Assembly (NCBI RefSeq): GCF_014837245.1
Contig: NZ_JACYFU010000001.1
Location: 372,001-436,000, forward strand
Direction: 5' to 3'
Source of the DNA: Devosia oryzisoli
GTDB lineage: Bacteria > Pseudomonadota > Alphaproteobacteria > Rhizobiales > Devosiaceae
Length of the DNA stretch: 64,000 nt
Part shown: positions 45,870 to 55,572 of the stretch, piece after piece
Layout: each line of letters begins with the position of its first letter
Numbering within the stretch: the first letter of the stretch is position 1
Position numbers and translations under genes: made by a program
Notes under the pieces: generated by a model
Database searches by the model: none
What the model saw: the letters and a program-made list of their open reading frames with translations, nothing else
Told to the model about the DNA's origin: nothing

Positions 45870-47032
45870 GCGCGCTCGACCGCATCGAGGAATTCCTGGT
45901 CGCGGTGCAGACGGCCTTCATCGACGGCACTCTGACGCGGCTCAAATGCGGTGCCTATGCAGGCCCGGAGGCGGAGCTCAAGTCTGTTGAAGGCCGCAAG
46001 GTCACGATCAAGGCCGGCGAGCGGCTGAGCCTAGTGTGGCGATACCGTACCCGGGATGTCACCAAGAACATCACCATGGACGAGGCTTTCGCGCTGTTCC
46101 GGACAGAGCTTGCGCAGAACTTCCGCAGCGCGCGGCTGGAAACGACGAGTTTCGATCTGCAGTTGGAGAGGCAGAACGACACGGTTCGCCTCAAGCGGTC
46201 GGAGACGATGCGCGCCGCACCGACAACGGGGCACGATCGGGCCAAGGCTCGCGCCTTGAACGAGACCTCGGCGCCATGGCTAAAGGCGTTGGGTATCACT
46301 GGTGCGGACGGCAAGGTTCTTGCCGTCAGTCAGGACAAGTTCCGCCAGATCAACAAGATGGTGGAAATCTTTGCGCCCCTGATTCAGGCGCTGAAGGCGC
46401 CGGTGCCGCGGGTCTTGGATATGGGAGCCGGCAAGGGCTATCTCGACTTCGCGCTTTACGACCACCTGCAGGCAAATGGCCAAGAAGTGGAAATCGTTGG
46501 TGTCGAACTGCGTCCGCAACTGGTGGCCGATGGCAATGCGCTGGCGAGGCAGAGCGGCTTTGATGGCTTGTCTTTCGCCGCCGGCTCAATCCTGTCTTAT
46601 GACGCCACCCGAGCCGATGCTGTCATTGCCCTTCACGCCTGCGATACGGCTACGGATGACGCCATTTACACTGGCATCAAGGCCGGGGCCGACCTCATCG
46701 CCGTGGCGCCATGCTGCCACAAGCAGGTGCGGCGGCAGATGGAGGCGGGCAGCGCCGACCAACGCCTCGACTTTTTGGTGCGTCACGGAACGTTCATGGA
46801 AAAGCAGGCGGAGATGGTGACGGACGGCCTGCGTGCCCTTTTGCTGGAGGCGAATGGCTATCGGACAAAGGTGTTCGAATTCGTCTCGGATGCGCACACG
46901 CCAAAGAACAACCTCATCGTTGCCCAGAAGGGACGGGCGGCTCCTCGTAACGAGGTGCTCGACCGCATCGCCAGCGCCAAAGCGCTGTTCGGCATCGACC
47001 GGCATTACCTAGAAGACCTGCTCGACAGCTAG
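45866..47032 (+). CDS. SAM-dependent methyltransferase (Methyltransf_32-like)
   Basis: The 388-residue protein has an unfamiliar N-terminal domain (1-150) and a class I methyltransferase domain with motif I VLDMGAGKGYLDFAL (about 179-193), the acidic VGVELRPQLV, and IALHACDTATDDAIYTGI and LIAVAPCCHKQVRRQM near 260-295, resembling the Methyltransf_32/METTL25-type fold that includes RNA and protein methylases. TTG at 45866 overlaps the prfC stop; AAGGAA lies upstream. Substrate is unknown; the coupling to prfC hints at a translation-related target but does not prove it. Confidence 0.82.
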   Translation: MSALDRIEEFLVAVQTAFIDGTLTRLKCGAYAGPEAELKSVEGRKVTIKAGERLSLVWRYRTRDVTKNITMDEAFALFRTELAQNFRSARLETTSFDLQLERQNDTVRLKRSETMRAAPTTGHDRAKARALNETSAPWLKALGITGADGKVLAVSQDKFRQINKMVEIFAPLIQALKAPVPRVLDMGAGKGYLDFALYDHLQANGQEVEIVGVELRPQLVADGNALARQSGFDGLSFAAGSILSYDATRADAVIALHACDTATDDAIYTGIKAGADLIAVAPCCHKQVRRQMEAGSADQRLDFLVRHGTFMEKQAEMVTDGLRALLLEANGYRTKVFEFVSDAHTPKNNLIVAQKGRAAPRNEVLDRIASAKALFGIDRHYLEDLLDS

Positions 47033-47047
47033 CGACCAGAGAACCTC

Positions 47048-47368
47048 ATGACCAAGATCACCTATGTCACCCCGAATGGCGAACGCATCGAGACCGAGGG
47101 CGAAAACGGCTCTACCGTCATGGAGACGGCGATCATGAACGGCGTGCCGGGCATTGTTGCAGAGTGCGGCGGGGCCTGCACCTGTGCCACCTGTCACGTC
47201 TATGTCGACGATGCCTGGCGCGAGACGGTCGGCGGACCCTCCAATATGGAGGAAGACATGCTCGATTTCGCGTTCGAGGTCCGCGACAACAGCCGGCTGT
47301 CCTGCCAGATCAAGGTGCGGGACGAGTTGGATGGCCTCGTGGTTCATGTGCCGACGCGACAAGGGTAG
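47048..47368 (+). CDS. Adrenodoxin-type 2Fe-2S ferredoxin
   Basis: The 106-residue protein has the cluster motif [15 protein letters not shown] (cysteines at about 39, 45, 48) and the fourth cysteine in RLSCQIKV (about 86), the C-x5-C-x2-C-x36-C spacing of adrenodoxin/putidaredoxin-type ferredoxins, with the ending VHVPTRQG. It shuttles single electrons. It lies 175 bp before cysG and has a paralogue at 53400, so it may serve the sulfite reductase or other enzymes. A GAACC stretch upstream is a poor ribosome site. Confidence 0.93.
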   Translation: MTKITYVTPNGERIETEGENGSTVMETAIMNGVPGIVAECGGACTCATCHVYVDDAWRETVGGPSNMEEDMLDFAFEVRDNSRLSCQIKVRDELDGLVVHVPTRQG

Positions 47369-47466
47369 GAGCGTTTTTCGTACGCTTGTCGAGGCAGATT
47401 CTTTTCGCTGAGCGCTGACCCTCTGCGCCAGCCTGTTCTAAGGCCCTCATCTGGAGGGAAATAAAA

Positions 47467-47489
47467 AAGCTATTGAATCTCAGTAGCTT
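47467..47489. repeat. Inverted repeat upstream of cysG
   Basis: AAGCTA (47467-47472) and TAGCTT (47484-47489) are perfect complements around 11 bp. It lies 54 bp before the cysG start in the AT-rich part of the leader region and could be a site for a sulfur-assimilation regulator. Confidence 0.4.
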
Positions 47490-47542
47490 GTTGCCAAGCT
47501 CGATATTGGCCTATTTTGCGCCAACTTCGGTAAAGGCGACCA

Positions 47543-48919
47543 ATGGGCTCCCTCAACACATTTCCGTTGAGCTACAAGGTTCAAGGCAAGCGCGTCATCA
47601 TCGTCGGTGGCGCAGATGAAGCCCTGAACAAGGCTCGTCTCGTTTCGAAGACCACTGCCTCGATCGAGATCATCAGCCGGCGTGTGGAAGCTGACTTTTC
47701 CCCGTTTCCGGTGGTCGTGCATGAGCGCGCCTTGGCCGCCGGTGACATTGCCGGAGCGGCACTGGTCTTCGTCGCGGAGGAGGGTGCCGACGCGAAACTC
47801 GCCAAATCGGAGGCGCGGCGGCTCGGCATCCCGCTCAATGTCGTCGATGTGCCTTCCGAGTGCGATTTCTACACCCCCTCGATCGTCGACCGGGCGCCGC
47901 TGACCGTCGCCATTTCCACCGAAGGGGCTGCGCCCGTCCTCGCCCGCCTAGTCCGTGCTCGAATAGAGGCTATGCTGCCGCCTGCGTTCGGAAAGATCGC
48001 GGGTCTGGCTGGCAGCTTGCGGCAAAAAGTTGAGACCGTGATTCACGATGGCGCCGCCCGCCGGCGCTTCTATGAGGACCTCGTGACACGTCCATCTCTG
48101 GACACGAGCGAGGCCGAGCACCTTCTCGAGGAGCATGTGGCGCGCGGGGCTGGGCAGGGCGTGGTCTGGCTTATCGGTGCCGGCCCTGGTGCGGAAGATC
48201 TCCTGACCCTGCGGGCGCAGCGGCTGCTGCAGCAGGCCGATGTCATCGTGCATGATCAACTGGTCCCCGTGGCGGTCGTTGAGATGGGCCGGCGTGACGC
48301 TGAGCAAATTTGCGTGGGCAAGGCGAAAGGGCACCACTCTTTCAGCCAGGCGCAGATCAATACGCTGATTGTGCGGCTGGCGGCCGAGGGGAAGAAGGTG
48401 GCGCGCCTCAAGGCGGGTGACCCCATGGTCTTCGGGCGTGCGGGCGAGGAGATCGCGGCACTCCGCAAGGCGGGGCTGGCTTATGAGATTGTCCCCGGCG
48501 TTAGCGCTGCCCTGGCCGCGGCGGCGGACACCGCCACCCCGGTTACCCTGCGGAAGGTCTCCAGCGGCTTCGTCCTGGCCACCGCTCACGGCGCCGACGA
48601 TGGCGAACTGGCTCATTGGGCAGGACTGGCCCGTTCGGGCCTGACGCTGGCCCTTTACATGGCAAAGTCCATAGCCGCGGAAACCGCGTCGCGCCTCATC
48701 GCGCATGGGGCTGCTCCAGACCTCCCATTAGGCATCGTCGTCAATGCGGGCAGGCCGGACAGGCGGTGCTTTTCCGGTACGCTCGGCGGGCTTTCGCGTG
48801 GGTCGGTGTCGTTCCCGGATGGGCCTGCTGTTATTCTGGTCGGCCGCGCTGTGTCCCACGGCGATTGGTCCGAGACACTTGCTGCCGATCTTACCCCTTC
48901 TCATGCCGAGGTGGCCTGA
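47543..48919 (+). CDS. cysG: Siroheme synthase (bifunctional/trifunctional CysG)
   Basis: The 458-residue protein has the dehydrogenase/ferrochelatase half with a NAD-binding VIIVGGADEALNKARL loop (about 18-33) and ISTEGAAPVLARLVR, and the uroporphyrin methyltransferase half from residue 210: VWLIGAGPGAEDLLTLRAQRLLQQADVIVHD, RLKAGDPMVFGRAGEE and EIVPGVSAALAAAADTATPVT. It turns uroporphyrinogen III into siroheme, the prosthetic group of the CysI gene downstream. It begins the sulfate-reduction operon; the following DUF2849 gene starts 2 nt after its stop. Confidence 0.97.
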   Translation: MGSLNTFPLSYKVQGKRVIIVGGADEALNKARLVSKTTASIEIISRRVEADFSPFPVVVHERALAAGDIAGAALVFVAEEGADAKLAKSEARRLGIPLNVVDVPSECDFYTPSIVDRAPLTVAISTEGAAPVLARLVRARIEAMLPPAFGKIAGLAGSLRQKVETVIHDGAARRRFYEDLVTRPSLDTSEAEHLLEEHVARGAGQGVVWLIGAGPGAEDLLTLRAQRLLQQADVIVHDQLVPVAVVEMGRRDAEQICVGKAKGHHSFSQAQINTLIVRLAAEGKKVARLKAGDPMVFGRAGEEIAALRKAGLAYEIVPGVSAALAAAADTATPVTLRKVSSGFVLATAHGADDGELAHWAGLARSGLTLALYMAKSIAAETASRLIAHGAAPDLPLGIVVNAGRPDRRCFSGTLGGLSRGSVSFPDGPAVILVGRAVSHGDWSETLAADLTPSHAEVA

Positions 48920-48921
48920 CC

Positions 48922-49245
48922 ATGCAGATTCTAGCTGGCAATGAACTTACGTCTGGCGCTGCCGTCTACCTCGATGCCACGGGCCGGTGGGTGGCCGAGT
49001 TGCAGTCTGCCCGCGTGTTTTCCAAAGACGAAGCGGTGGCCCGTGATGCAGCAATTGCCGCGAGCAAGGCGACTGGCCGCATCGTCAGCATCGAGATTGA
49101 AGATGTCGAGCAGGTCGAGGGGCGCCTCGTGCCCAAGCGCCTGCGTGAACGCATCCGCTCGGCCGGTCCTACAGCGCCGTTGTCTCTCCACGGCGCGGCC
49201 TACGGACGCCAGGTTTTAGGTGAAGACGGTCATGTATCGATATGA
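48922..49245 (+). CDS. DUF2849-family protein of the sulfite-reductase operon
   Basis: The 107-residue protein sits between cysG and cysI, where alphaproteobacteria regularly keep a DUF2849 gene. Its body includes AVYLDATGRWVAELQSARVFSKDEAVARDAAIAASK in outline (about 14-48), an N-terminal strand and a C-terminal charged region. It overlaps cysI by 26 nt, indicating coupled translation. Function is unknown; position suggests a role in siroheme or Fe-S delivery to sulfite reductase. Confidence 0.85.
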   Translation: MQILAGNELTSGAAVYLDATGRWVAELQSARVFSKDEAVARDAAIAASKATGRIVSIEIEDVEQVEGRLVPKRLRERIRSAGPTAPLSLHGAAYGRQVLGEDGHVSI

Positions 49246-50890
49246 TGAGTTCGACGCGGCCTTCGTTGCAGGCCGCACCGCACAATTTGCCGATCAGGTG
49301 CGTCGCCGGCTTTCGGGAGAGCTCAGCGAGGACCAGTTCCGACCGCTCAGGCTGATGAACGGGCTCTATCTGCAGTTGCACGCCTATATGCTGCGCATCG
49401 CGGTGCCCTATGGCACCATGAACTCGCGCCAGTTGCGCAAGCTCGCTCATATTGCGCGGACCTATGATCGTGGCTACGGCCACTTCACGACCCGGCAGAA
49501 TATTCAGTTCAACTGGCCCCGGCTCAAGGATGTGCCGGTGATCCTGGAGGAGTTGGGCAGCGTCGAGATGCACTCGATCCAGACCTCGGGCAACTGCATA
49601 CGGAACGTCACGACGGACCAGTTCGCCGGAGCAGCGGCCGACGAGATCATCGACCCTCGACCGGTGGCGGAAATCATCCGTCAGTGGTCGAGTCTGCACC
49701 CAGAATTTTCTTACCTTCCGCGCAAGTTCAAGATCGGCATGACGGGGTCTCCGAACGACCGGGCGGCGATCCGCTTCCATGACATTGGGCTGCAGGCGGC
49801 GGTGAATGGTGCCGGTGAAATCGGCTGGGAAGTGTGGGTTGGTGGCGGCCTCGGGCGCACGCCGATGATCGCCAAGCTGATCAATAGCTTCGTGCCCAAT
49901 GAGCACTTGCTCGCCTATCTCGAAAGCATCATGCGGGTCTACAACCGCTATGGGCGGCGGGACAACAAGTTCAAGGCGCGCATCAAGATCCTCGTGCATG
50001 AGGAGGGACTGGAGAGCATCAAGGGGCAGGTCGAGGCCGAGTTCGCAGAGGTGCGCGGCGGCGTGCTGACACTGCCGCAGGAAGAACTTCATCGGATCAC
50101 AGAGTATTTTGCACCGCCGGCTTTTGCGGACCGCGCTGGTGACACTGTGGACGTGGCCTATCAGTCCATTGTCGATCCCGCGTACGGCCGCTGGCTCGAC
50201 AACAACCTCCATGCGCACCGCGTTCGCGGCTACGCGTCCGTGACGATCTCCCTCAAACCCATCGGTGGCGCACCGGGGGATGCTACGGACGCACAGATGG
50301 AGGCGGTCGCAGACCTTGCTGAACGCTACTCCTATGACGAGTTGCGCGTGACCCACGAGCAGAACCTCGTGCTACCCCACGTCGCCGTGGCTGAACTACG
50401 TGAAGTCTACGATGCACTGGTGTCCGCAGGTCTTGCGGAGGGGAACAACAACCTCATCACCGACATGATCTGCTGCCCCGGGCTGGATTTCTGTGCCCTG
50501 GCGAACGCTCGCTCGATCCCCATCGCCCAGGAGATCAGCAAGGCTTTTGCCGCGCCCGAGCGACAAAAGGAGATCGGAGAGCTCAAGATCAAGATCTCGG
50601 GCTGCATCAACGCCTGTGGTCATCACCATGTGGGCCACATCGGCATACTCGGCGTCGAAAAGAAGGGCGGCGAGCTCTACCAGATCACCTTGGGTGGCGA
50701 TGCGACGGAATTCGCTTCTGTGGGCAAAATTCTGGGTCCCGGCTTTGAGGCTGACGCCGTACCCCAGGCCATCGAGAAGCTGGTGGATGTCTACATCGCA
50801 CAGCGCCTCTCGCCCGAAGAAACTTTTGTCGCTGCCTACCGCAGGCTCGGCGACGCTCCTTTCAAGGAGGCCCTCTATGGCACGGTCTAA
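49220..50890 (+). CDS. cysI: Ferredoxin-type sulfite/nitrite reductase hemoprotein
   Basis: The 556-residue protein has duplicated ferrodoxin-like half-domains and siroheme/4Fe-4S ligands: TSGNCIRNVTTDQFAG near 128, MICCPGLDFCALANARS (Cys near 417 and 423) and KISGCINACGHHHVGHIGILG (Cys near 460 and 464), giving the C-x5-C...C-x3-C pattern. It reduces sulfite to sulfide with six electrons from ferredoxin; nitrite reduction cannot be excluded. GTG at 49220 lies inside the DUF2849 gene; ATG at 49232 is possible. The cysH gene starts before its stop by 14 nt. Confidence 0.94.
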   Translation: MKTVMYRYDEFDAAFVAGRTAQFADQVRRRLSGELSEDQFRPLRLMNGLYLQLHAYMLRIAVPYGTMNSRQLRKLAHIARTYDRGYGHFTTRQNIQFNWPRLKDVPVILEELGSVEMHSIQTSGNCIRNVTTDQFAGAAADEIIDPRPVAEIIRQWSSLHPEFSYLPRKFKIGMTGSPNDRAAIRFHDIGLQAAVNGAGEIGWEVWVGGGLGRTPMIAKLINSFVPNEHLLAYLESIMRVYNRYGRRDNKFKARIKILVHEEGLESIKGQVEAEFAEVRGGVLTLPQEELHRITEYFAPPAFADRAGDTVDVAYQSIVDPAYGRWLDNNLHAHRVRGYASVTISLKPIGGAPGDATDAQMEAVADLAERYSYDELRVTHEQNLVLPHVAVAELREVYDALVSAGLAEGNNNLITDMICCPGLDFCALANARSIPIAQEISKAFAAPERQKEIGELKIKISGCINACGHHHVGHIGILGVEKKGGELYQITLGGDATEFASVGKILGPGFEADAVPQAIEKLVDVYIAQRLSPEETFVAAYRRLGDAPFKEALYGTV

Positions 50891-52151
50891 CGCTCTCCCG
50901 GCGCAGCAGGCTCATGAGAAGCTCAAGGCATTGGGAATCCTGGCGCTCAACGGCATGTTCGACGAGATGGACGCCCTTGGTGTCCTTCGCTACGCGGTGA
51001 GCGATGTGTTGCCGGGCGATCTGGCCATCGTCTCGTCATTCGGTGCGGACTCTGCGGTGCTGTTGCACATGGTTGCGCAGGTCGATCCGTCGATGGCGGT
51101 GTATTTTCTTGAAACCGGCAAGCACTTCCCTGAGACGCTGGCCTATGTCGAGCGGCTCAAGAGCCATCTCGGCCTGCTGCATGTCCATGCGGTCCACCCC
51201 GACCCGAAAGACCTGGCGCGGTTCGACCCCAATGGTGACCTGTGGGAGACCGATCCGGATTCGTGCTGCTTCATCCGTAAGACCGATCCGCTTGAGCCGA
51301 TCACAGCGCAGTATGGCGGCTGGGTCACGGGTCGCAAGCGCTACCAGACACGGGAGCGGGGCGTTCTGCCGCATTTCGAGCTGACCAGCGACGATCGGAT
51401 TAAGGTCAACCCGCTCGCCTATTTTTCAGACGAGGACGTCGCGGCCTACAGGCGGGCGCACGATTTGCCCGAGCATCCGCTCTACGGGAAAGGCTACAAG
51501 TCGATCGGGTGTGCCCCATGCACCTCGATCGTGGCCGAAGGGGAAGATCCCCGTTCCGGCCGCTGGCGGGGCTTCAACAAGAAGGAATGCGGCATCCATT
51601 ACGACTTCAGTGGAGCCATCGCTTCGCCGATGAGCGCTGCCAAGCAACACGCGCTGTGGAAGGATGGTGCCTTCATCGTCGACCCCTTCAAGGGTTGGGT
51701 CGAGGGAACCGACCCGGGTGACGCCCGCTACACGCACGTCCCGGTTGCAGTTTTCCTGGCGTACCGCGAGGCGTTCCTGGCCAACCCGCATCCGCTTGGT
51801 CTTCTGGTCGCTCCGGGCGATGCCGTGGAAGCGGTCGCAGAGAATCTCGGACGTTTCGCGTCGATCGCCGTGTCTTTCCCCGCCTTCACCGATGGGCGTG
51901 GCTACTCGACCGCCCGGCTGTTGCGGGAGCGCTTTGGTTTCAAGGGCGAACTTCGCGCCGTGGGGGACGTGCTGCAGGACCAGATCCCGCACATGCAGCG
52001 CTGTGGCTTCGATGCCCTGGTGGTCACACACGAACCAACGCGCCGGGCGCTTCTCGAGAACCACCTTCCGGAGATGGCACTTTTCTATCAGCCCGTTGGT
52101 CTGAGAGAGGTGCCATTGGGGACGCGACCCTTCCTTCGCCGCGTCTCCTGA
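50877..52151 (+). CDS. cysH: Assimilatory APS reductase fused to DUF934 domain
   Basis: The 424-residue protein is longer than the roughly 245-residue CysH because it continues into a second domain. Residues 1-243 are CysH with SSFGADSAVLLHMV (PP-loop), the 4Fe-4S ligands SCCFIRK and GCAPCTSIV, and the C-terminal catalytic KKECGIHYDF, marking the APS-reducing form. Residues about 285-424 match DUF934: FPAFTDGRGYSTARLLRERFG and GDVLQDQIPHMQRCGFDALVV. In related bacteria DUF934 is a separate gene next to cysI. It overlaps cysI by 14 nt. It reduces adenylyl sulfate to sulfite with thioredoxin; the DUF934 role is unknown. Confidence 0.93.
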   Translation: MARSNALPAQQAHEKLKALGILALNGMFDEMDALGVLRYAVSDVLPGDLAIVSSFGADSAVLLHMVAQVDPSMAVYFLETGKHFPETLAYVERLKSHLGLLHVHAVHPDPKDLARFDPNGDLWETDPDSCCFIRKTDPLEPITAQYGGWVTGRKRYQTRERGVLPHFELTSDDRIKVNPLAYFSDEDVAAYRRAHDLPEHPLYGKGYKSIGCAPCTSIVAEGEDPRSGRWRGFNKKECGIHYDFSGAIASPMSAAKQHALWKDGAFIVDPFKGWVEGTDPGDARYTHVPVAVFLAYREAFLANPHPLGLLVAPGDAVEAVAENLGRFASIAVSFPAFTDGRGYSTARLLRERFGFKGELRAVGDVLQDQIPHMQRCGFDALVVTHEPTRRALLENHLPEMALFYQPVGLREVPLGTRPFLRRVS

Positions 52152-52289
52152 GGTACTGGAGCACGGCTATCGCCAGAGACGGCTGTGGTGTCCAGACGCC
52201 TGGAGCCCGCCAAACCTAAACAGATGTTCCCGATTGAGCGGGGATGACGCCGGGCAGTCAGGGCGCCCGGTCCAGCTTGGACAAGATGA

Positions 52290-53315
<1,026 letters not shown>

Positions 53316-53399
53316 GCCGAAAGCCCTTCAACTCCTAATCGTTTGCTTGCGGCCCCCTCCTGTGGGCGTTATCCCCATCGCGCTGCTGAGGAGCGCCTC

Positions 53400-53720
53400 A
53401 TGAAGATTATCGTAACGGACCAGGCAGGCGACGTGCACGAGCTCGAGGGGCTCGATGGGTGGCGGGTGATGGAAGTCATCCGGGATTGGGGTCTCAATAT
53501 CAAGGCCGAGTGTGGTGGTGCCTGTTCCTGCGCAACCTGCCACGTCTATGTCGACCCCACCTGGCTCGATGCCGTTGGCGCTCCGAACGATGATGAGGAG
53601 GACATGCTCGACACGGTGGGCGACGTGAAGTCCAACTCGCGCTTGTCCTGCCAAATCCTGTGTGGCGAAGCGCTGGACGGTCTTGCCGTTACACTTGCAC
53701 CGAGTGCGGCGAAGGATTGA
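53400..53720 (+). CDS. Second adrenodoxin-type 2Fe-2S ferredoxin
   Basis: The 106-residue paralogue of the ferredoxin at 47048 has [15 protein letters not shown] and SRLSCQILCG, keeping all four cluster cysteines, but with an acidic insert DDEEDML. GAGGAG lies 5 nt before ATG 53400. It follows the ferredoxin reductase by 84 bp, suggesting a reductase-ferredoxin pair for sulfite reductase, P450 or Fe-S assembly. The extra Cys in ILCG is not part of the usual set. Confidence 0.93.
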   Translation: MKIIVTDQAGDVHELEGLDGWRVMEVIRDWGLNIKAECGGACSCATCHVYVDPTWLDAVGAPNDDEEDMLDTVGDVKSNSRLSCQILCGEALDGLAVTLAPSAAKD

Positions 53721-53802
53721 GGACGGTCTGACGTTCGGAGAGTTTTAATGTCCTGAGGACAAGATGGGAGGAATACTTCTCCCTCTAATACAATAGGACG
53801 TG

Positions 53803-54564
53803 ATGATGGGTGCGACGTGCCAGGGCTGCCGTGGTGGCGAAGATTTCCCGGTACCTTTCACGATGGCGTTTCATCCCATTGTTGATGTGAAAGCCCGGGA
53901 AGTCTGGGGCTACGAGGCGCTGGTACGTGGGCTGGACGGGCAGGGCGCAGCAGGCGTTCTGGGAGCTGTCACAGAAGCTAACCGCTATGTTTTCGACCAG
54001 GCCTGCCGGGTGAAGGCGATCGAGCTGGCGGGTCAACACCTGCCCCCATCATCCACGGCTCGCCTCTCCATCAACTTCATGCCCAACGCGGTCTACGAAC
54101 CCAAAGCGTGCATCCGTGCGACATTGGCAGCGGCGGCGCGGACCCAGCTCAACCCGCAGCGCCTGATGTTCGAGTTTACCGAGAATGAGCACATCACCGA
54201 CGCCGCCCACATTGCCAACATCGTTGCAGAATACAGGCGGATGGGATTCATCACGGCCCTTGACGATTTTGGCGCTGGTTACGCAGGTCTTGGACTGCTT
54301 GCCAAATTCCAGCCCGACCTGATCAAGATAGACATGGAATTGTTGCGCGGTGTGGATGCCTCCGCCCCACGGCAGGCGATTGTGGCGGCCATCATCACCA
54401 TGGCTCGCCAACTCGATATCCAGGTGCTCGCTGAAGGTGTTGAAACGGAAGCGGAACTGACCACGCTTCGCGCGGCCGGCATCACGCTTTTCCAGGGCTA
54501 CTATTTCGCCAAGCCGCAGCTGGAGGTTTTCGCGCCGCTCTCTGAGCTGAAGCTGGCGGCCTGA
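53803..54564 (+). CDS. EAL-domain protein with short N-terminal cysteine motif
   Basis: The 253-residue protein has the complete EAL set: YEALVRG (about 38-44), SINFMPNAVY, MFEFTENEHI, ITALDDFGAGYAGLGLL (about 148-164), LIKIDMEL, VLAEGVETEAEL and LFQGYYFAKPQ. It should hydrolyse c-di-GMP, and the AGAG change in DDFGAG is common in active enzymes. The first 15 residues contain a CQGC pair that could bind metal or a redox partner. GTG at 53800 and ATG at 53806 are alternative starts. It stands alone, ending directly against the convergent ycjF gene. Confidence 0.9.
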   Translation: MMGATCQGCRGGEDFPVPFTMAFHPIVDVKAREVWGYEALVRGLDGQGAAGVLGAVTEANRYVFDQACRVKAIELAGQHLPPSSTARLSINFMPNAVYEPKACIRATLAAAARTQLNPQRLMFEFTENEHITDAAHIANIVAEYRRMGFITALDDFGAGYAGLGLLAKFQPDLIKIDMELLRGVDASAPRQAIVAAIITMARQLDIQVLAEGVETEAELTTLRAAGITLFQGYYFAKPQLEVFAPLSELKLAA

Positions 54565-55572
54565 CTATCCCCTTGCTGCATCGCGCGTCACCTTGACAAG
54601 ATCTGGAATGAAGTCGCGGACGACCGGCTGTGGCTGCGTTTCGAAGGGTAGGGGACGGACGACGCGCATCGCAGCTATGCCCACCCGCACGGTCATGAGG
54701 CCGTTGACCACGCCTTCACCTAGTCGAGCGGACACCTTGGCGGCCAGTCCTTGCCCAATAAGCTGTTCGACGATGCCGTCAGTCAGGACCAGTCCGCCGG
54801 TGACGGCAAGATGGCTCAGGACCGCCCCGGTCAAGCGCCAGAAGCCCAAAAAGCCAGGCCGCGCTCCATAGAGAGCGGCGATGGCGCCTGCCAGGCGTAC
54901 GCTCTCGTAGATCACGTAGGCCACATCGATCAGCGCTCGCGGTGATACGGCCGTAACGAGCGCCACCCGGCGTGCGGAAGCGGCCGTAAGCGCGCGGGCG
55001 CGTGCGTCAAGGCCCGCGACAAGGCTGCGCTCCACCAACTGCACCACCTCACCGCCGTCGAAGAGGTCCGGCAGATGGGTTTCGACTGCCTGGCGTCCAG
55101 AGGCCATGTCGGGCCGCGCAGCGTATAGTCCAAGAAGTTGGGCGGCCACGTCCCCGGCCGCCTTGCGATCATTCGTCGCCAGGGCGGTGGTTGCCTCTCT
55201 TCGCAGCGCGTCAAGCATACGAAGGCGGCGGACGGCAACAATCTCCCGTGTGACAAGCGCCGCAAGCGCGAGAATGAAGATCGCAAGAACACCCAGCGCC
55301 GCCCCGCCGAGCCAGGGATTGGCGGCAAAGAGATCGCGGATCAGCCGGTCAGCGGCCAGGCCGATGGCGGCGGAAAGCAGAACGCCGCCAGCGCTCCATG
55401 CCAACCTGCCGAGCCATCCCATCCGGCGTGGCGGCGGGCCGATGAGGTTTGCTTCTTCGTCAAACTCGGACTCGGTAACGTCGGCGCGCTCAGCAGCAAA
55501 GGCCCTGGGTGCACGCATCACCTGGGTGGCCGAGGTCTCCGGAGTGGTGGGACGTGCAACGGGCTGCTTCAT
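54565..55572 (-). CDS. ycjF: YcjF/TIGR01620-family membrane protein (DUF697)
   Basis: The 335-residue protein has a basic N-terminal part, two membrane helices (about 53-75 and 85-110) and a DUF697 core with a final VRPLPF and the family's GLAAKVSARLGEGVVNGLMTVRVGIAAM (about 280-305). In E. coli ycjF is co-transcribed with ycjX in a stress-linked operon; function is unclear. Here it follows ycjX with a 4-nt overlap, keeping the pair. It converges on the EAL gene with no gap. Confidence 0.92.
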   Translation of the reverse strand: MKQPVARPTTPETSATQVMRAPRAFAAERADVTESEFDEEANLIGPPPRRMGWLGRLAWSAGGVLLSAAIGLAADRLIRDLFAANPWLGGAALGVLAIFILALAALVTREIVAVRRLRMLDALRREATTALATNDRKAAGDVAAQLLGLYAARPDMASGRQAVETHLPDLFDGGEVVQLVERSLVAGLDARARALTAASARRVALVTAVSPRALIDVAYVIYESVRLAGAIAALYGARPGFLGFWRLTGAVLSHLAVTGGLVLTDGIVEQLIGQGLAAKVSARLGEGVVNGLMTVRVGIAAMRVVRPLPFETQPQPVVRDFIPDLVKVTRDAARG

